Origin: Natronococcus sp. CG52
GTDB lineage: Archaea > Halobacteriota > Halobacteria > Halobacteriales > Natrialbaceae
DNA: 64,000 nt
Assembly (NCBI RefSeq): GCF_023913515.1
Contig: NZ_CP099391.1
Coordinates: 3,224,001-3,288,000, forward strand
Reading direction: 5' to 3'
This document shows, piece after piece, positions 36,601-43,480 of this stretch; the stretch's first letter is position 1, and the number at the start of each line of letters is the position of its first letter. Under the pieces are notes generated by a model. That model ran no database searches. It saw only the letters and a list, made by a program, of their open reading frames with translations, and was not told the origin of the DNA. The translations under genes and the position numbers were made by a program.

Positions 36601-36903
36601 GGTCTCGAGGATGCCCGCACCCTTCGAGCAGAGCGAGCCGTTGTTGATCGGGTTCTCCTTCCAGGATTCCATCGCGACGAAGGAGTCGCCCTCCTTGACG
36701 GCCTTGAACCCGCAGCCGACGGAGCAGTAGTTACAGATCACCTTCGCCGTCTCGGCGTCGTCGTGAACGCCGTCGGTCTCGTCTTCGTCGTCGCTGAGGA
36801 CGTGACCCGTCGCCCCGCTTCCGAGGATCGTCGCCCCGGCCAGTGCGGATGCTTTCATGAACGACCGACGGTCGAGGTCGAGCGTTACTGGTTCAGCACT
36901 CAT
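33643..36903 (-). CDS. Molybdopterin oxidoreductase alpha subunit, formate-dehydrogenase-like
   Basis: A 1086-residue protein. It starts with a twin-arginine motif (RRSFMK), so it is exported folded. Residues 57-92 hold the four cysteines of the N-terminal 4Fe-4S cluster (CNYCSVGC ... LCSKG). The metal ligand is Cys182 in ARICHSPTVAGL; formate dehydrogenases have Sec or Cys at this place, and the adjacent His-Ser-Pro-Thr-Val-Ala pattern is a formate-dehydrogenase signature. The long C-terminal part has bis-MGD-binding segments (SGRQVEHQG, ILVKAKV). The enzyme class covers formate oxidation to CO2, but other substrates cannot be excluded. It is the first gene of the operon and diverges from the polyferredoxin gene at 37136. 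Confidence 0.88.
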   Translation of the reverse strand: MSAEPVTLDLDRRSFMKASALAGATILGSGATGHVLSDDEDETDGVHDDAETAKVICNYCSVGCGFKAVKEGDSFVAMESWKENPINNGSLCSKGAGILETEHSPKRLKHPMRKVDGEWRKISWNQAYDLIAERYEEILEEYGPDSVMMLGSAHHANEEAYAFRKLGAFMGTNNVDHQARICHSPTVAGLANTWGFGAMTNTVNDYRNFDLNIIIGQNPAEAHPVAMQHILEGQARGGTIVSIDPRYTKTSSHADYFYRMRPGTDVAIMMGLINYLDEQGELEEEMLDDRVQGWEDAYEELDRYDLETVSELTWIGVEELEEIGDMIIENKPNVQIEWAMGGTQHNNGTQNIRSYALLSLASGSAARSGGGLQVMRGHANVQGATDLGVDAEYLPGYYSVTSAGSWTHWANVWTESPWTDGSTDFDELYDRFGSMPEDLWEELGEEEETIPPAEVDLEVQDELGEEQQDSHRPEDVTTRSMMFQPGLTVARWYEAALGQEDRLHESNLYQPDPLKMVFFWGHSANSISEMEKMKRAMEALDLLVVVDVFPAVAGTLPDDSDVLLLPASSQYEHYRSLTNTHRSVQWSEPAGPPAHNSKPDLQIIQELAETLGFGEHFNWGTGDGMYNGKSTYEDALREINLGARSIGYQQSPEKLQQHRDNDHLFTTENLRADAPGTPVDGEYWMLPWPYWGEGHTGTPIIWRDDVDPREGGHDFRTNWGIEAPTPEEWEEMDIDQEYPLSETYEEHGEEGLDLLREPYEPEWWDGEVEGVPQYPHYTTTLPDDVTEPHQMSLPVEYALSDEYSAFDAAQALEEEYGHDLDMEFWEQFDNEQPDPPTGRGKARAVAWNFLDTVPIHREPIQSPHLGITEEWPANGHQQNVFRLDQNNAATQQEATQRVHEEGFDVIMTSGRQVEHQGGGSETRNNRLTADVQPHMYAEIHPDMAEELGITGGEDMVIIEPADSGKSAILVKAKVDYRTETAEPHPREIFLPYHWGGVFGGKDQRDNWPDGTEPMAIGDSANLITASGFDAETQMQETKVGMVRVLPATPERIEEYDMEFIDFPQDEEGLGLQKQFDVREHDMLADD

Positions 36904-37074
36904 CGCCTATCATTGAAGCAGTGTGAAATTCATTGCAGATTCGATACTCCCACATTATATGGTACGGGCCAGTCTCCAAAGTATAAACATTATGGAATCC
37001 AGACGTTATCGGTTTATTATATTGTAAGTATGATTAACCGACCTCGTAAATTTTGACCTATTCGGGAACTGGAA

Positions 37075-37088
37075 TTGACATCTGTCAA
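37075..37088 (+). promoter_or_regulatory. Perfect inverted repeat upstream of the polyferredoxin gene
   Basis: TTGACATCTGTCAA: two 6-base arms with a 2-base spacer, about 48-61 bases before the ATG at 37136. A probable TATA element, TTTTGTAA, follows at 37105-37112 (28 bases before the ATG). The dyad would be just upstream of a BRE/TATA region, a usual place for activator or repressor binding. It lies between the two divergent transcription units. Confidence 0.4.
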
Positions 37089-37135
37089 TAGAACGCGAAA
37101 CATCTTTTGTAATCGGCACAAATACACAGTCAGCT

Positions 37136-39274
37136 ATGAATACGGGGTCCTTCATCTGCTCGTGTGCGGGGACGTGCGATATCGATCTGGAGGGCGCTCG
37201 CGAGGGGGTCGACGGCGTCGACGTCGCCGCCAGTTCCCGGCTGCTCTGTCAGGATGGACTCGCCGGGATGGAACACGTCATCGAGGAGCACGAATTGGAT
37301 CAGCTCATCGTCACCTGTCCGGAGGCGACTGCCCAGAAGAAGATCAAAGAGACGGCGACGGAGCAGGGTCTCCACCCCGACGCCGTCGAGTTCGTCGACC
37401 AGCGCGAGAGCGCCGGCTGGGTCCACGACGAGGCGGAGGCAACCGCGAAGACCGCTCGCCTGATCAACGCGCGAAACGCCGGCCTCGAGGAGGAAGCGAT
37501 CCACCAGTCGCTGTCTCACGAGACCGGCGATACCGTCGCCGTCGTCGGCGACCCCGAAACGGCGGCCGGACTCGCCGAGAGCGCCGACGTGACGCTGATC
37601 GCCGACGGAAACGATTTCGCCGACGCCGAGTACGACCTGGACGAGGTGGCGATCGAACGCGGCCGCGTCGTCGAGGTCGACGGCAGTTTCGGCGAGTTCG
37701 AACTCACGCTCCGCAGTCGAGTCACCGAGGACTGTATCTCCTGTATGGAGTGCGTCCACGAGGGGCCACCGGGGAAGGTGACACGCTACCCCGTCGACAT
37801 CGACCCCGACGTCGAGGACGAGACGCTACCGGAACTCTGTCCGACCGACGCCATCGACCTCGAGGGCGTCGACCGAACGATAGAGGCCGACCAAGTCGTC
37901 TACCCGAACGCGACCGATTCGGCTCGCGGCGGTCGGATCGGCTTCTACACCGCGCCGCTCACCGCCTCGAAGATCGCGGCGATCGAGCGGCAACTGGGCG
38001 GGATCACGAAACCGGAGTTCCTCGACCTCGAGATGGACGTCTGTGCCGCCGGCGACTCGAGCCAGATGGGCTGTAACGAGTGCGTCGAGGCCTGTCCGCA
38101 CGGCGCCGTCGAGCGCTCGCGGATCGACGAGGTCGAGTTCCACACCGAACTCTGCCAGAACTGCGGGGCCTGTACGAGTTCCTGTCCGACGGGCGCGACC
38201 ATGCTCCGGGAGCCGAGCAACGAGCGCATCGCCCGCGAGGTCGAGGCGTTGCTCGTCCCCGACGAGGTCGAGCGGAGCTGGATTCCGGGTCGATCCGGGT
38301 CGGGCATCGACGAGGCCGTCGTCGCCTTCGTCTGTTCGGAGAGCGCCGAGGACGCACTCCAGGAGTACGGCCGACTCGCCGCGTCCGGCAGGGCCGAGGT
38401 CGACTACCCGCCGATTCTGCCGGTCCGAGTCAACTGTACCGACACCGTCGGCGAGGCCCACGTCGTGCACGCGCTGGCGGCCGGCGCGGACGGCGTCGCG
38501 ATCGTCGGCTGCGGCGGGAGCTGTCTGCACTCCGGTCCGGACCCGAAGGCCGAACTCGTCGACCGGCTCAACCGCGCCACCGCAGACCTCGAGCTCGGCG
38601 AGCGCGTCGAGTTCTTCGCCCCCTCGGCCGACGACCCGGCCGAGTTCGTCGGCGCCGTCTCGGCGTTCGTCGACGATCTCGAGAACTCCCCCGTTCCAGC
38701 GGGCGAGCACGAGGCGACCGGCGGGATCGACGACCCCGACCGCGAGAATCCCGCCTTCGACAGTCACGGCTGGACGCTCGAGAGCGTCCGCACGATCCTC
38801 GAGCACGTCGAGCCCGAACGGGACGTCATCCGCGGCCTGAAGGACTTCGGACAGGTCGAGGTGAACGACGCCTGTACGCTCACGCCGACGTGTTCGAACC
38901 TCTGTCCCACGGACGCGCTCCGTCGAACGAAGACCGGCCTCGAGTTCAACCACGAACGCTGCGTGAGCTGCGATCTCTGTGAAGAGGGCTGTATCGAGGA
39001 CGCGATCACCGTCCACGAGGGACTCGATCTCTCGCTGCTGCCCGAAAACCAGCCCGACGACGCGGACGACCCGGCGTGGTCGACCGTGTTCGAGGGATCG
39101 ATGCTCGAGTGCCGCAACTGCGGGAAGGAGTTCACGAGCGAGCGCTCCGCGGAACGGATCAAGGGCGAGGTCGGCGACCTCGTCTCCGGGATGGCACCCC
39201 ACGCCGACGGCAGCATCTTCGACTACTGTTCGGACTGTCGATCGAAGTTACTGTACCGCCGCAACGACGACTGA
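37136..39274 (+). CDS. HdrA/MvhD-like polyferredoxin fusion
   Basis: A 712-residue multi-domain iron-sulfur protein. Residues 7-130 resemble the HdrA N-terminal domain (CSCAGTC, LLCQDG, IVTCPEATAQ, then SAGWVHDEAEATAKTARLI). The FAD domain that should follow is reduced to a short beta strand (VAVVGDPETAAGLAES, 134-149), lacking GxGxxG. Next come ferredoxin clusters: CISCMEC with CP at 235, CNECVEACP (313-321), CQNCGACTSSCP (340-351). An MvhD-like domain (about 393-515; Cys400, 434, 459, 463) follows, then a second ferredoxin pair (580-590; CVSCDLCEEGC 609-619) and a terminal zinc-ribbon-like pair (CRNC 659, CSDC 698). Probably shuttles electrons in the adjacent molybdoenzyme system. Confidence 0.85.
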   Translation: MNTGSFICSCAGTCDIDLEGAREGVDGVDVAASSRLLCQDGLAGMEHVIEEHELDQLIVTCPEATAQKKIKETATEQGLHPDAVEFVDQRESAGWVHDEAEATAKTARLINARNAGLEEEAIHQSLSHETGDTVAVVGDPETAAGLAESADVTLIADGNDFADAEYDLDEVAIERGRVVEVDGSFGEFELTLRSRVTEDCISCMECVHEGPPGKVTRYPVDIDPDVEDETLPELCPTDAIDLEGVDRTIEADQVVYPNATDSARGGRIGFYTAPLTASKIAAIERQLGGITKPEFLDLEMDVCAAGDSSQMGCNECVEACPHGAVERSRIDEVEFHTELCQNCGACTSSCPTGATMLREPSNERIAREVEALLVPDEVERSWIPGRSGSGIDEAVVAFVCSESAEDALQEYGRLAASGRAEVDYPPILPVRVNCTDTVGEAHVVHALAAGADGVAIVGCGGSCLHSGPDPKAELVDRLNRATADLELGERVEFFAPSADDPAEFVGAVSAFVDDLENSPVPAGEHEATGGIDDPDRENPAFDSHGWTLESVRTILEHVEPERDVIRGLKDFGQVEVNDACTLTPTCSNLCPTDALRRTKTGLEFNHERCVSCDLCEEGCIEDAITVHEGLDLSLLPENQPDDADDPAWSTVFEGSMLECRNCGKEFTSERSAERIKGEVGDLVSGMAPHADGSIFDYCSDCRSKLLYRRNDD

Positions 39275-39906
39275 TGCGCATGGACATGGAAGCTATCTAC
39301 GAGGCTCGCCTCGATCTGGTCGAGTTCCTCGTCACGGCGACCCACGACGCACCGGGAGAAGCGTTCATCGAAGATATCCTCGAAGGCGACGTAATCGGCC
39401 CGTCCGGAACCGTCAACGAGGAACTCGGCGAGGGGTTCGACTTGCTCGAGCAGTTCATCGAGGCGAACGAGGATCGGCCGATCGAGGATGTCGTCGACGA
39501 ACTCGAGGTCGAATACACCCGGCTGCTCGTCGGTCCCCGACCGCCGGTGACCCCCCACGAGACGTACTTCCGCGGGGAGATGCAGTACCTGGGCGAGGGG
39601 CTGCCGAAGGTCGAGGCGAGTTACGGTGCCGCCGGCTGGAGCCCGCCCGAAAACTATCCCGAAGAGAGCGACCACGTCGCGGTCGAACTCGCCTTCCTCC
39701 GGCACCTGATTCGATCCCAGAAACGGGGTCGCGAGGAAGCGCTCGGCTACCAACGCGTCTTCCACGAGGAACACCTCACTCACTGGCTCGACGACTGTGC
39801 TGCGGCGATCGCCGCGGAGGCGAACGCGACCTTCTACGAGGCGGTCGGACACCTGCTCGCCGGGTACAACGAGTTCGAAGAGGAAATCGCGCTCCAGGTG
39901 AGCTAA
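39274..39906 (+). CDS. TorD/DmsD-like molybdoenzyme maturation chaperone
   Basis: A 210-residue protein. It resembles the TorD family, which binds the signal and apo-form of twin-arginine molybdoenzymes while the cofactor is inserted. Typical segments: VEYTRLLVGPRPPVTPHETYF, an aromatic segment at about residue 86-95 (RGEMQYLGEG), then HVAVELAFLRHLI and WLDDCAAAIAAEA. Its ATG (39274) overlaps the stop codon of the polyferredoxin gene by one base (TGATG), so the two genes are translationally coupled. Its target is probably the divergent operon's Tat-exported alpha subunit. Confidence 0.88.
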   Translation: MRMDMEAIYEARLDLVEFLVTATHDAPGEAFIEDILEGDVIGPSGTVNEELGEGFDLLEQFIEANEDRPIEDVVDELEVEYTRLLVGPRPPVTPHETYFRGEMQYLGEGLPKVEASYGAAGWSPPENYPEESDHVAVELAFLRHLIRSQKRGREEALGYQRVFHEEHLTHWLDDCAAAIAAEANATFYEAVGHLLAGYNEFEEEIALQVS

Positions 39907-39921
39907 CAGGCGGCGCGTTCG

Positions 39922-40086
39922 TCAGTCGTCGGACTGCTCCCGCTCTTTTTCCTTGAGTTCCTCGGGGAACTCGACGGTGCCGTCGACCTCGTCGTCGGCG
40001 ACCACGTGAGCGCCAGTGTGCGTCCAGGACTTCCGGTCCGCTTCGTCGCCGTCTTTCGGCGTCCAGTTGGTCCGTTTCTTGGGCAT
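39922..40086 (-). CDS. Small charged protein, unknown
   Basis: A 54-residue protein (MPKKRTNWTPKDGDEADRKS ... EFPEELKEKEREQSDD), basic at the start and acidic at the end. A longer frame begins at 40134, but Met-Pro-Lys-Lys is a natural start. It is probably the last gene of the minus-strand run that contains YqeC and the AOR-like protein, and converges with the TorD gene 15 bases away. Family not recognised. Confidence 0.55.
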   Translation of the reverse strand: MPKKRTNWTPKDGDEADRKSWTHTGAHVVADDEVDGTVEFPEELKEKEREQSDD

Positions 40087-40153
40087 TCGGTATCGACTAG
40101 CGGTCGCTCTCCCATAATGGTTTTTCTGTCGCACGATGCTGCCGGACGACTCG

Positions 40154-40528
40154 TCAGGGCGGGCCGTCCGGCGTCTGCCGATCGTCGTCGAGAAACGCGC
40201 GAGCGAACAGATCCACGTGGAGCTTCAGCAGGCGCTCGGGTTCGAGTCCCGTCTCCGCTCCCTGTCCCTCGAGGAAGGACGCGAGGTCGTCGCTCGGCTC
40301 GTAGCGCACGGTAGTCTCCTCGAGTTCGAACTCGACGTCGACGGCGCCCGAGACGAGGTGTTCGATCTCCAGGAGCGCCTGCTCGACTTTGGCCTCGACG
40401 GCGGCCGGCTCCGTCATGACGCGCGAGTCGCCCCACTGCTCGGCGGCCTCGAGGAACCGATCGCTCAGCTCGATCGTGAGCTGCGACGCGTCCGATTCGT
40501 CGTCGGTGTTTGGCTGTTCGTCCGACAT
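40154..40528 (-). CDS. Small acidic protein, unknown
   Basis: A 124-residue protein rich in Asp/Glu with helical stretches (LTIELSDRFLEAAEQWGDSR; KVEQALLEIEHLVSGAVDV). A frame open from 40729 exists, but the first 67 residues of it are the antisense-like Arg-rich kind; ATG 40528 is the sensible start. It begins five bases after the stop of the two-helix protein's gene, suggesting co-translation. Family not recognised. Confidence 0.6.
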   Translation of the reverse strand: MSDEQPNTDDESDASQLTIELSDRFLEAAEQWGDSRVMTEPAAVEAKVEQALLEIEHLVSGAVDVEFELEETTVRYEPSDDLASFLEGQGAETGLEPERLLKLHVDLFARAFLDDDRQTPDGPP

Positions 40529-40533
40529 CGCTG

Positions 40534-40794
40534 TTACTCGGTCGGCGGGAACTCTTCGGGGCCCGGACTCGTCTCGCCGAGTTCCCCGTAGACGAGCACG
40601 ACCATCAGTCCGAGCGCGAACAGGACGGCCAGTCCGATCAGGCCGACGACGCCGCTCTGTCCGACCCAGTCGCCGTACACCACGTCCCCCATGCTGGAGG
40701 AAACGTTCAGGATCGTCAGGAAGATCCACGCCCCGAACAGCAGGAGGCCGACCAGCACCAGTTGGTTCTGCTGAAACGCCGTTCGAAGTCCCAT
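40534..40794 (-). CDS. Two-helix membrane protein, unknown
   Basis: An 86-residue protein with two clear membrane helices (LVLVGLLLFGAWIFLTIL, about 12-29, and VVGLIGLAVLFALGLMVVLV, about 49-68) and an acidic C-terminus. It sits between the DUF7124-like gene and the small acidic gene on the same strand (gaps of 70 and 5 bases). It may anchor a soluble partner at the membrane. Family not recognised. Confidence 0.65.
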   Translation of the reverse strand: MGLRTAFQQNQLVLVGLLLFGAWIFLTILNVSSSMGDVVYGDWVGQSGVVGLIGLAVLFALGLMVVLVYGELGETSPGPEEFPPTE

Positions 40795-40864
40795 ATCGGT
40801 CTGAGTGAATTAGTCCGAACGGTATGAACGTTTTGAAGACCGTAACGAAAAGTCACTCGGCGTG

Positions 40865-41617
40865 TCAGGACTCGAGCTCCCAGCCGGCCTTTTCGGCCGC
40901 CGTCTCGAGCGGGATGAACTCCCAGTCGGCGGCCTCGGCGATCGCCTCGTCCTCAGTAGTGCCGATGACAACCATCCGTTCCGCGTAGAACATCGAGGTG
41001 CGGTCGATTTCCCGCAGTCGCTCGCTCGGAGTCGTCCCGCTGCCGGTGAAGAAGTCCGCGTCGACGGTGTGGCTCCGCTGGAACTTCGTGATCGCGTGGG
41101 TGTCGACGTCGCCGACGATGCCGATCCAGTCGGCCCAGGAGTAAGCGTCCGCGAAGACGGCCGCGGGGGTCGCCAGCCGCTGGACCGCCCGGAACGTGAA
41201 GGCGACCGTCATGTCGTCGACGCCGCCGCCGTGGGGGCCGTCGGCAGCCGATCCCGCCGGTCGCGGCTCGGCCGTCGTTCCCGTCTTGTCGCTCGAACCG
41301 CCGGCTCCCGCGCCGCCGCTCTGCGTCGGGATGCCGACGGGCCCGTCCCTGTTCGCCCGCGGGACGTGCGGCGCGGGCTGTGACGAGGCGTCACTCTCGA
41401 CGTCGGGTTCGTCTGCTGCGGGAACGCTCGCCGCCTCGTCCGGCGACTCCGAGTCCGTCTCTCGCTGCTCGACCGCAGGTCCGGTGGTCTGGGGCTGATC
41501 CGGTTCCTCCTCGGGACTGCCCTCGCCGCGCCAGAGCCAGTCGCCGGGGTTCGGTTCGTCGGTCTCCTCCTCGTCGTCCCCCACGTCGAGGTCGTCGAGA
41601 TCGATTCGTTCAGTCAT
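40865..41617 (-). CDS. DUF7124-like protein with acidic N-terminal extension, paralogue of 5997-6407
   Basis: A 250-residue protein. The first 135 residues are acidic and low in complexity (GDDEEETDEPNPGDWLWRGE), the last 115 match the protein at 5997-6407 over its full length (MTVAFTFRAV ... WADWIGIVGD, DFFTGSG, DWEFIPLETAAEKAGW). Its ATG overlaps the stop of the AOR-like gene (41610-41617), so the two are coupled in one operon. The close link suggests that it serves the AOR-like protein. The family is probably DUF7124; function unknown. Confidence 0.75.
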   Translation of the reverse strand: MTERIDLDDLDVGDDEEETDEPNPGDWLWRGEGSPEEEPDQPQTTGPAVEQRETDSESPDEAASVPAADEPDVESDASSQPAPHVPRANRDGPVGIPTQSGGAGAGGSSDKTGTTAEPRPAGSAADGPHGGGVDDMTVAFTFRAVQRLATPAAVFADAYSWADWIGIVGDVDTHAITKFQRSHTVDADFFTGSGTTPSERLREIDRTSMFYAERMVVIGTTEDEAIAEAADWEFIPLETAAEKAGWELES

Positions 41618-43391
41618 CGTCGGATACTCTGTGCGTAGATGGGTCGAACTCGAGGACCTCGAGTTCGTACCGTTCGATCGTCTCGCGCGTCGGTCGGCCG
41701 TGTTCGTCCCAGCCGCGCCGGTCGTAGTAGCACTCGAGGGTTCGATCGAACGACTCGGGGGCGATCGCCGCGCCGTCGTTCGGTCCGCCCTCGAGCGGTT
41801 CGGTCAGTCGCTGCGGCAGCGCGTCGTCCTCGCGCGTGAACCCCTCGCGGACGTTGAACAGCCGGATCAGCGTCCAGATTCGCGCGCCGATCCGGCGAAG
41901 CTCCTCGGGTTCGTACTCGCGACCGATCGCCGCGAGCCAGTCCGCGCCGAGCGTCGCCGACAGCGCCTCGCCGAAGAAGTCGTCGGCGACGAGACTCCAG
42001 AGCACCGCCCGGCGGTCCTGTTCCGCGATCACCGCGTCCACGCGGTCGGTGTGGTTCCAGTCGGTTCCCTCGAGCGCCTCCACCTCGACCGGGCGGGCGC
42101 GACGGTGGCAGGCGCCGCGATCGCTCGTCGCGTACGCGAGGGCCATCGCCGACGCCCCGCGCGGATCGTACGACGGCAGCGCCATTCCCTTCACCGACGG
42201 GATCAGGTCGTCGCCGCCGTACTCGTCGGCCGCCGCGTCGAGCCCGTCGGCGAGGGTGTCGCCGAGCGACGTCGAGCGCGACGCGATTTCCTCGATAAGC
42301 TGGCGGGCGTCGTCCTCGTCGCCGAACGAGAGATCGCGCTCGAGCAGTCCCGTCTCGCTCGCGCGGATCGCCCACGCGACGGCGTTGCCGCCGGAGATCA
42401 CGTCCAGCGACAGTCGGTCGCAGATCGAGCCGAGCGTCGCGACGGCGTCGAAGTCGTCGATGCCCAGGCCCGCGCCGAGCGAGATCGGCGTCGAGCCCCG
42501 CGGCACGCTCTCGCCGTCGCCGCTCTCGACCTGAAAGCCACCGGGAACGGGATCGTCGGCGCGCTCGCGGTCGTGGGCGGCGTCGCGAACCGCCTCGATG
42601 CCGATCCCGTCGGCGCCCTCGAACCGGCCCTCCTGCCAGCCGTGGGTCGGGAGGACCCCGACCTCGTTCGCGAAGTCTAGCGTCTCGACGGTCTCGCTGG
42701 CGGCGTGCCAGCGGCCGGTGTCGTCGGTGGCGAACGCCGCCTCGTACCGTTCGCGGAGGTCGCGGAGGTCGTCGTCGAGTTCCGGCGGGTCGTCGTGCGC
42801 GACGAGCGCCTTCAGCCGTTTCGCTCCCATCACCGCGCCCGCGCCGCCGCGACCGGCGTGGTGATCGCCGCCGTCCGAGGCGATCGTGGCGTACGAGACG
42901 CCGTTCTCCCCGGCGGGACCGATACACGCGACCGCGGCGTCGGGGACCCGCTCGTCGGTTTCTCGAGCGTCGAGTCCCCACCACTCCTCGGCGGGTTCGA
43001 TCGAGACCTCGCCGTCGGTGATCGAGAGCGCGACGGGACGATCGGCGCGACCGGAGACGACGATTCCGGCGTGGTCGCCGAGCGATCCGGCGAGGCGTCC
43101 GGCCATCGATCCTCCCGCGTAGGAGTCCAGAAACGCGCCCGTCAACGGGGATTTCGTCACGACGACGTACCGCTGCTCTCCCGGGAGATACCCGGTCAGC
43201 GGTCCGGTGAGAAAACAGAGCACGTTCTCGTCGCCGAGCGGAGCGGCGCCGGCCGCCAGTTCCTCGTACAGGTAGCGCGCGCCGAGGCCCTTGCCGCCGA
43301 CGTACTTCCGGCGCCACGACTCCGGCACCGGTTCACTCCGCACGGACTCGTCCGCGAGATCGACGCGAACGACGGTCTCCCCCAGTACCAT
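41610..43391 (-). CDS. Aldehyde-ferredoxin-oxidoreductase-family protein lacking the usual 4Fe-4S cysteines
   Basis: A 593-residue protein of the tungsten/molybdenum-pterin AOR family: GGKGLGARYLYEEL (32-45), GPLTGY, RGGAGAVMGAKRLKAL (181-196), LDVISGGNAVAWAI (329-342) and SDRGACHRRARP (423-434). Family members hold a 4Fe-4S cluster with CxxCxxxC plus one more Cys. Here the first motif's place (about 281-298, reading PVPGGFQVESGDGESVPR) has no cysteine, and the second (about 463-472, AVLWSLVADD) has none either. The cofactor pocket seems kept but the cluster cannot form in the usual way. The start is 43391, because the frame open farther upstream is unlike a protein. Confidence 0.88.
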   Translation of the reverse strand: MVLGETVVRVDLADESVRSEPVPESWRRKYVGGKGLGARYLYEELAAGAAPLGDENVLCFLTGPLTGYLPGEQRYVVVTKSPLTGAFLDSYAGGSMAGRLAGSLGDHAGIVVSGRADRPVALSITDGEVSIEPAEEWWGLDARETDERVPDAAVACIGPAGENGVSYATIASDGGDHHAGRGGAGAVMGAKRLKALVAHDDPPELDDDLRDLRERYEAAFATDDTGRWHAASETVETLDFANEVGVLPTHGWQEGRFEGADGIGIEAVRDAAHDRERADDPVPGGFQVESGDGESVPRGSTPISLGAGLGIDDFDAVATLGSICDRLSLDVISGGNAVAWAIRASETGLLERDLSFGDEDDARQLIEEIASRSTSLGDTLADGLDAAADEYGGDDLIPSVKGMALPSYDPRGASAMALAYATSDRGACHRRARPVEVEALEGTDWNHTDRVDAVIAEQDRRAVLWSLVADDFFGEALSATLGADWLAAIGREYEPEELRRIGARIWTLIRLFNVREGFTREDDALPQRLTEPLEGGPNDGAAIAPESFDRTLECYYDRRGWDEHGRPTRETIERYELEVLEFDPSTHRVSDDD

Positions 43392-43480
43392 GCAGTTCCG
43401 TGTCGGTACACGGCGAGTCACAAGTAAAAGCTTCTCGCACGACGACGACGGTTCCTCGCCGTGATCTGTGGGCTCACCGC

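Noticed and set aside
33664-37056. Long open frame on the plus strand opposite the formate-dehydrogenase-like alpha subunit
   Set aside because: It is a mirror of the coding strand in high-GC DNA: valine and arginine rich, no domain, while the minus strand gives a complete molybdopterin protein.
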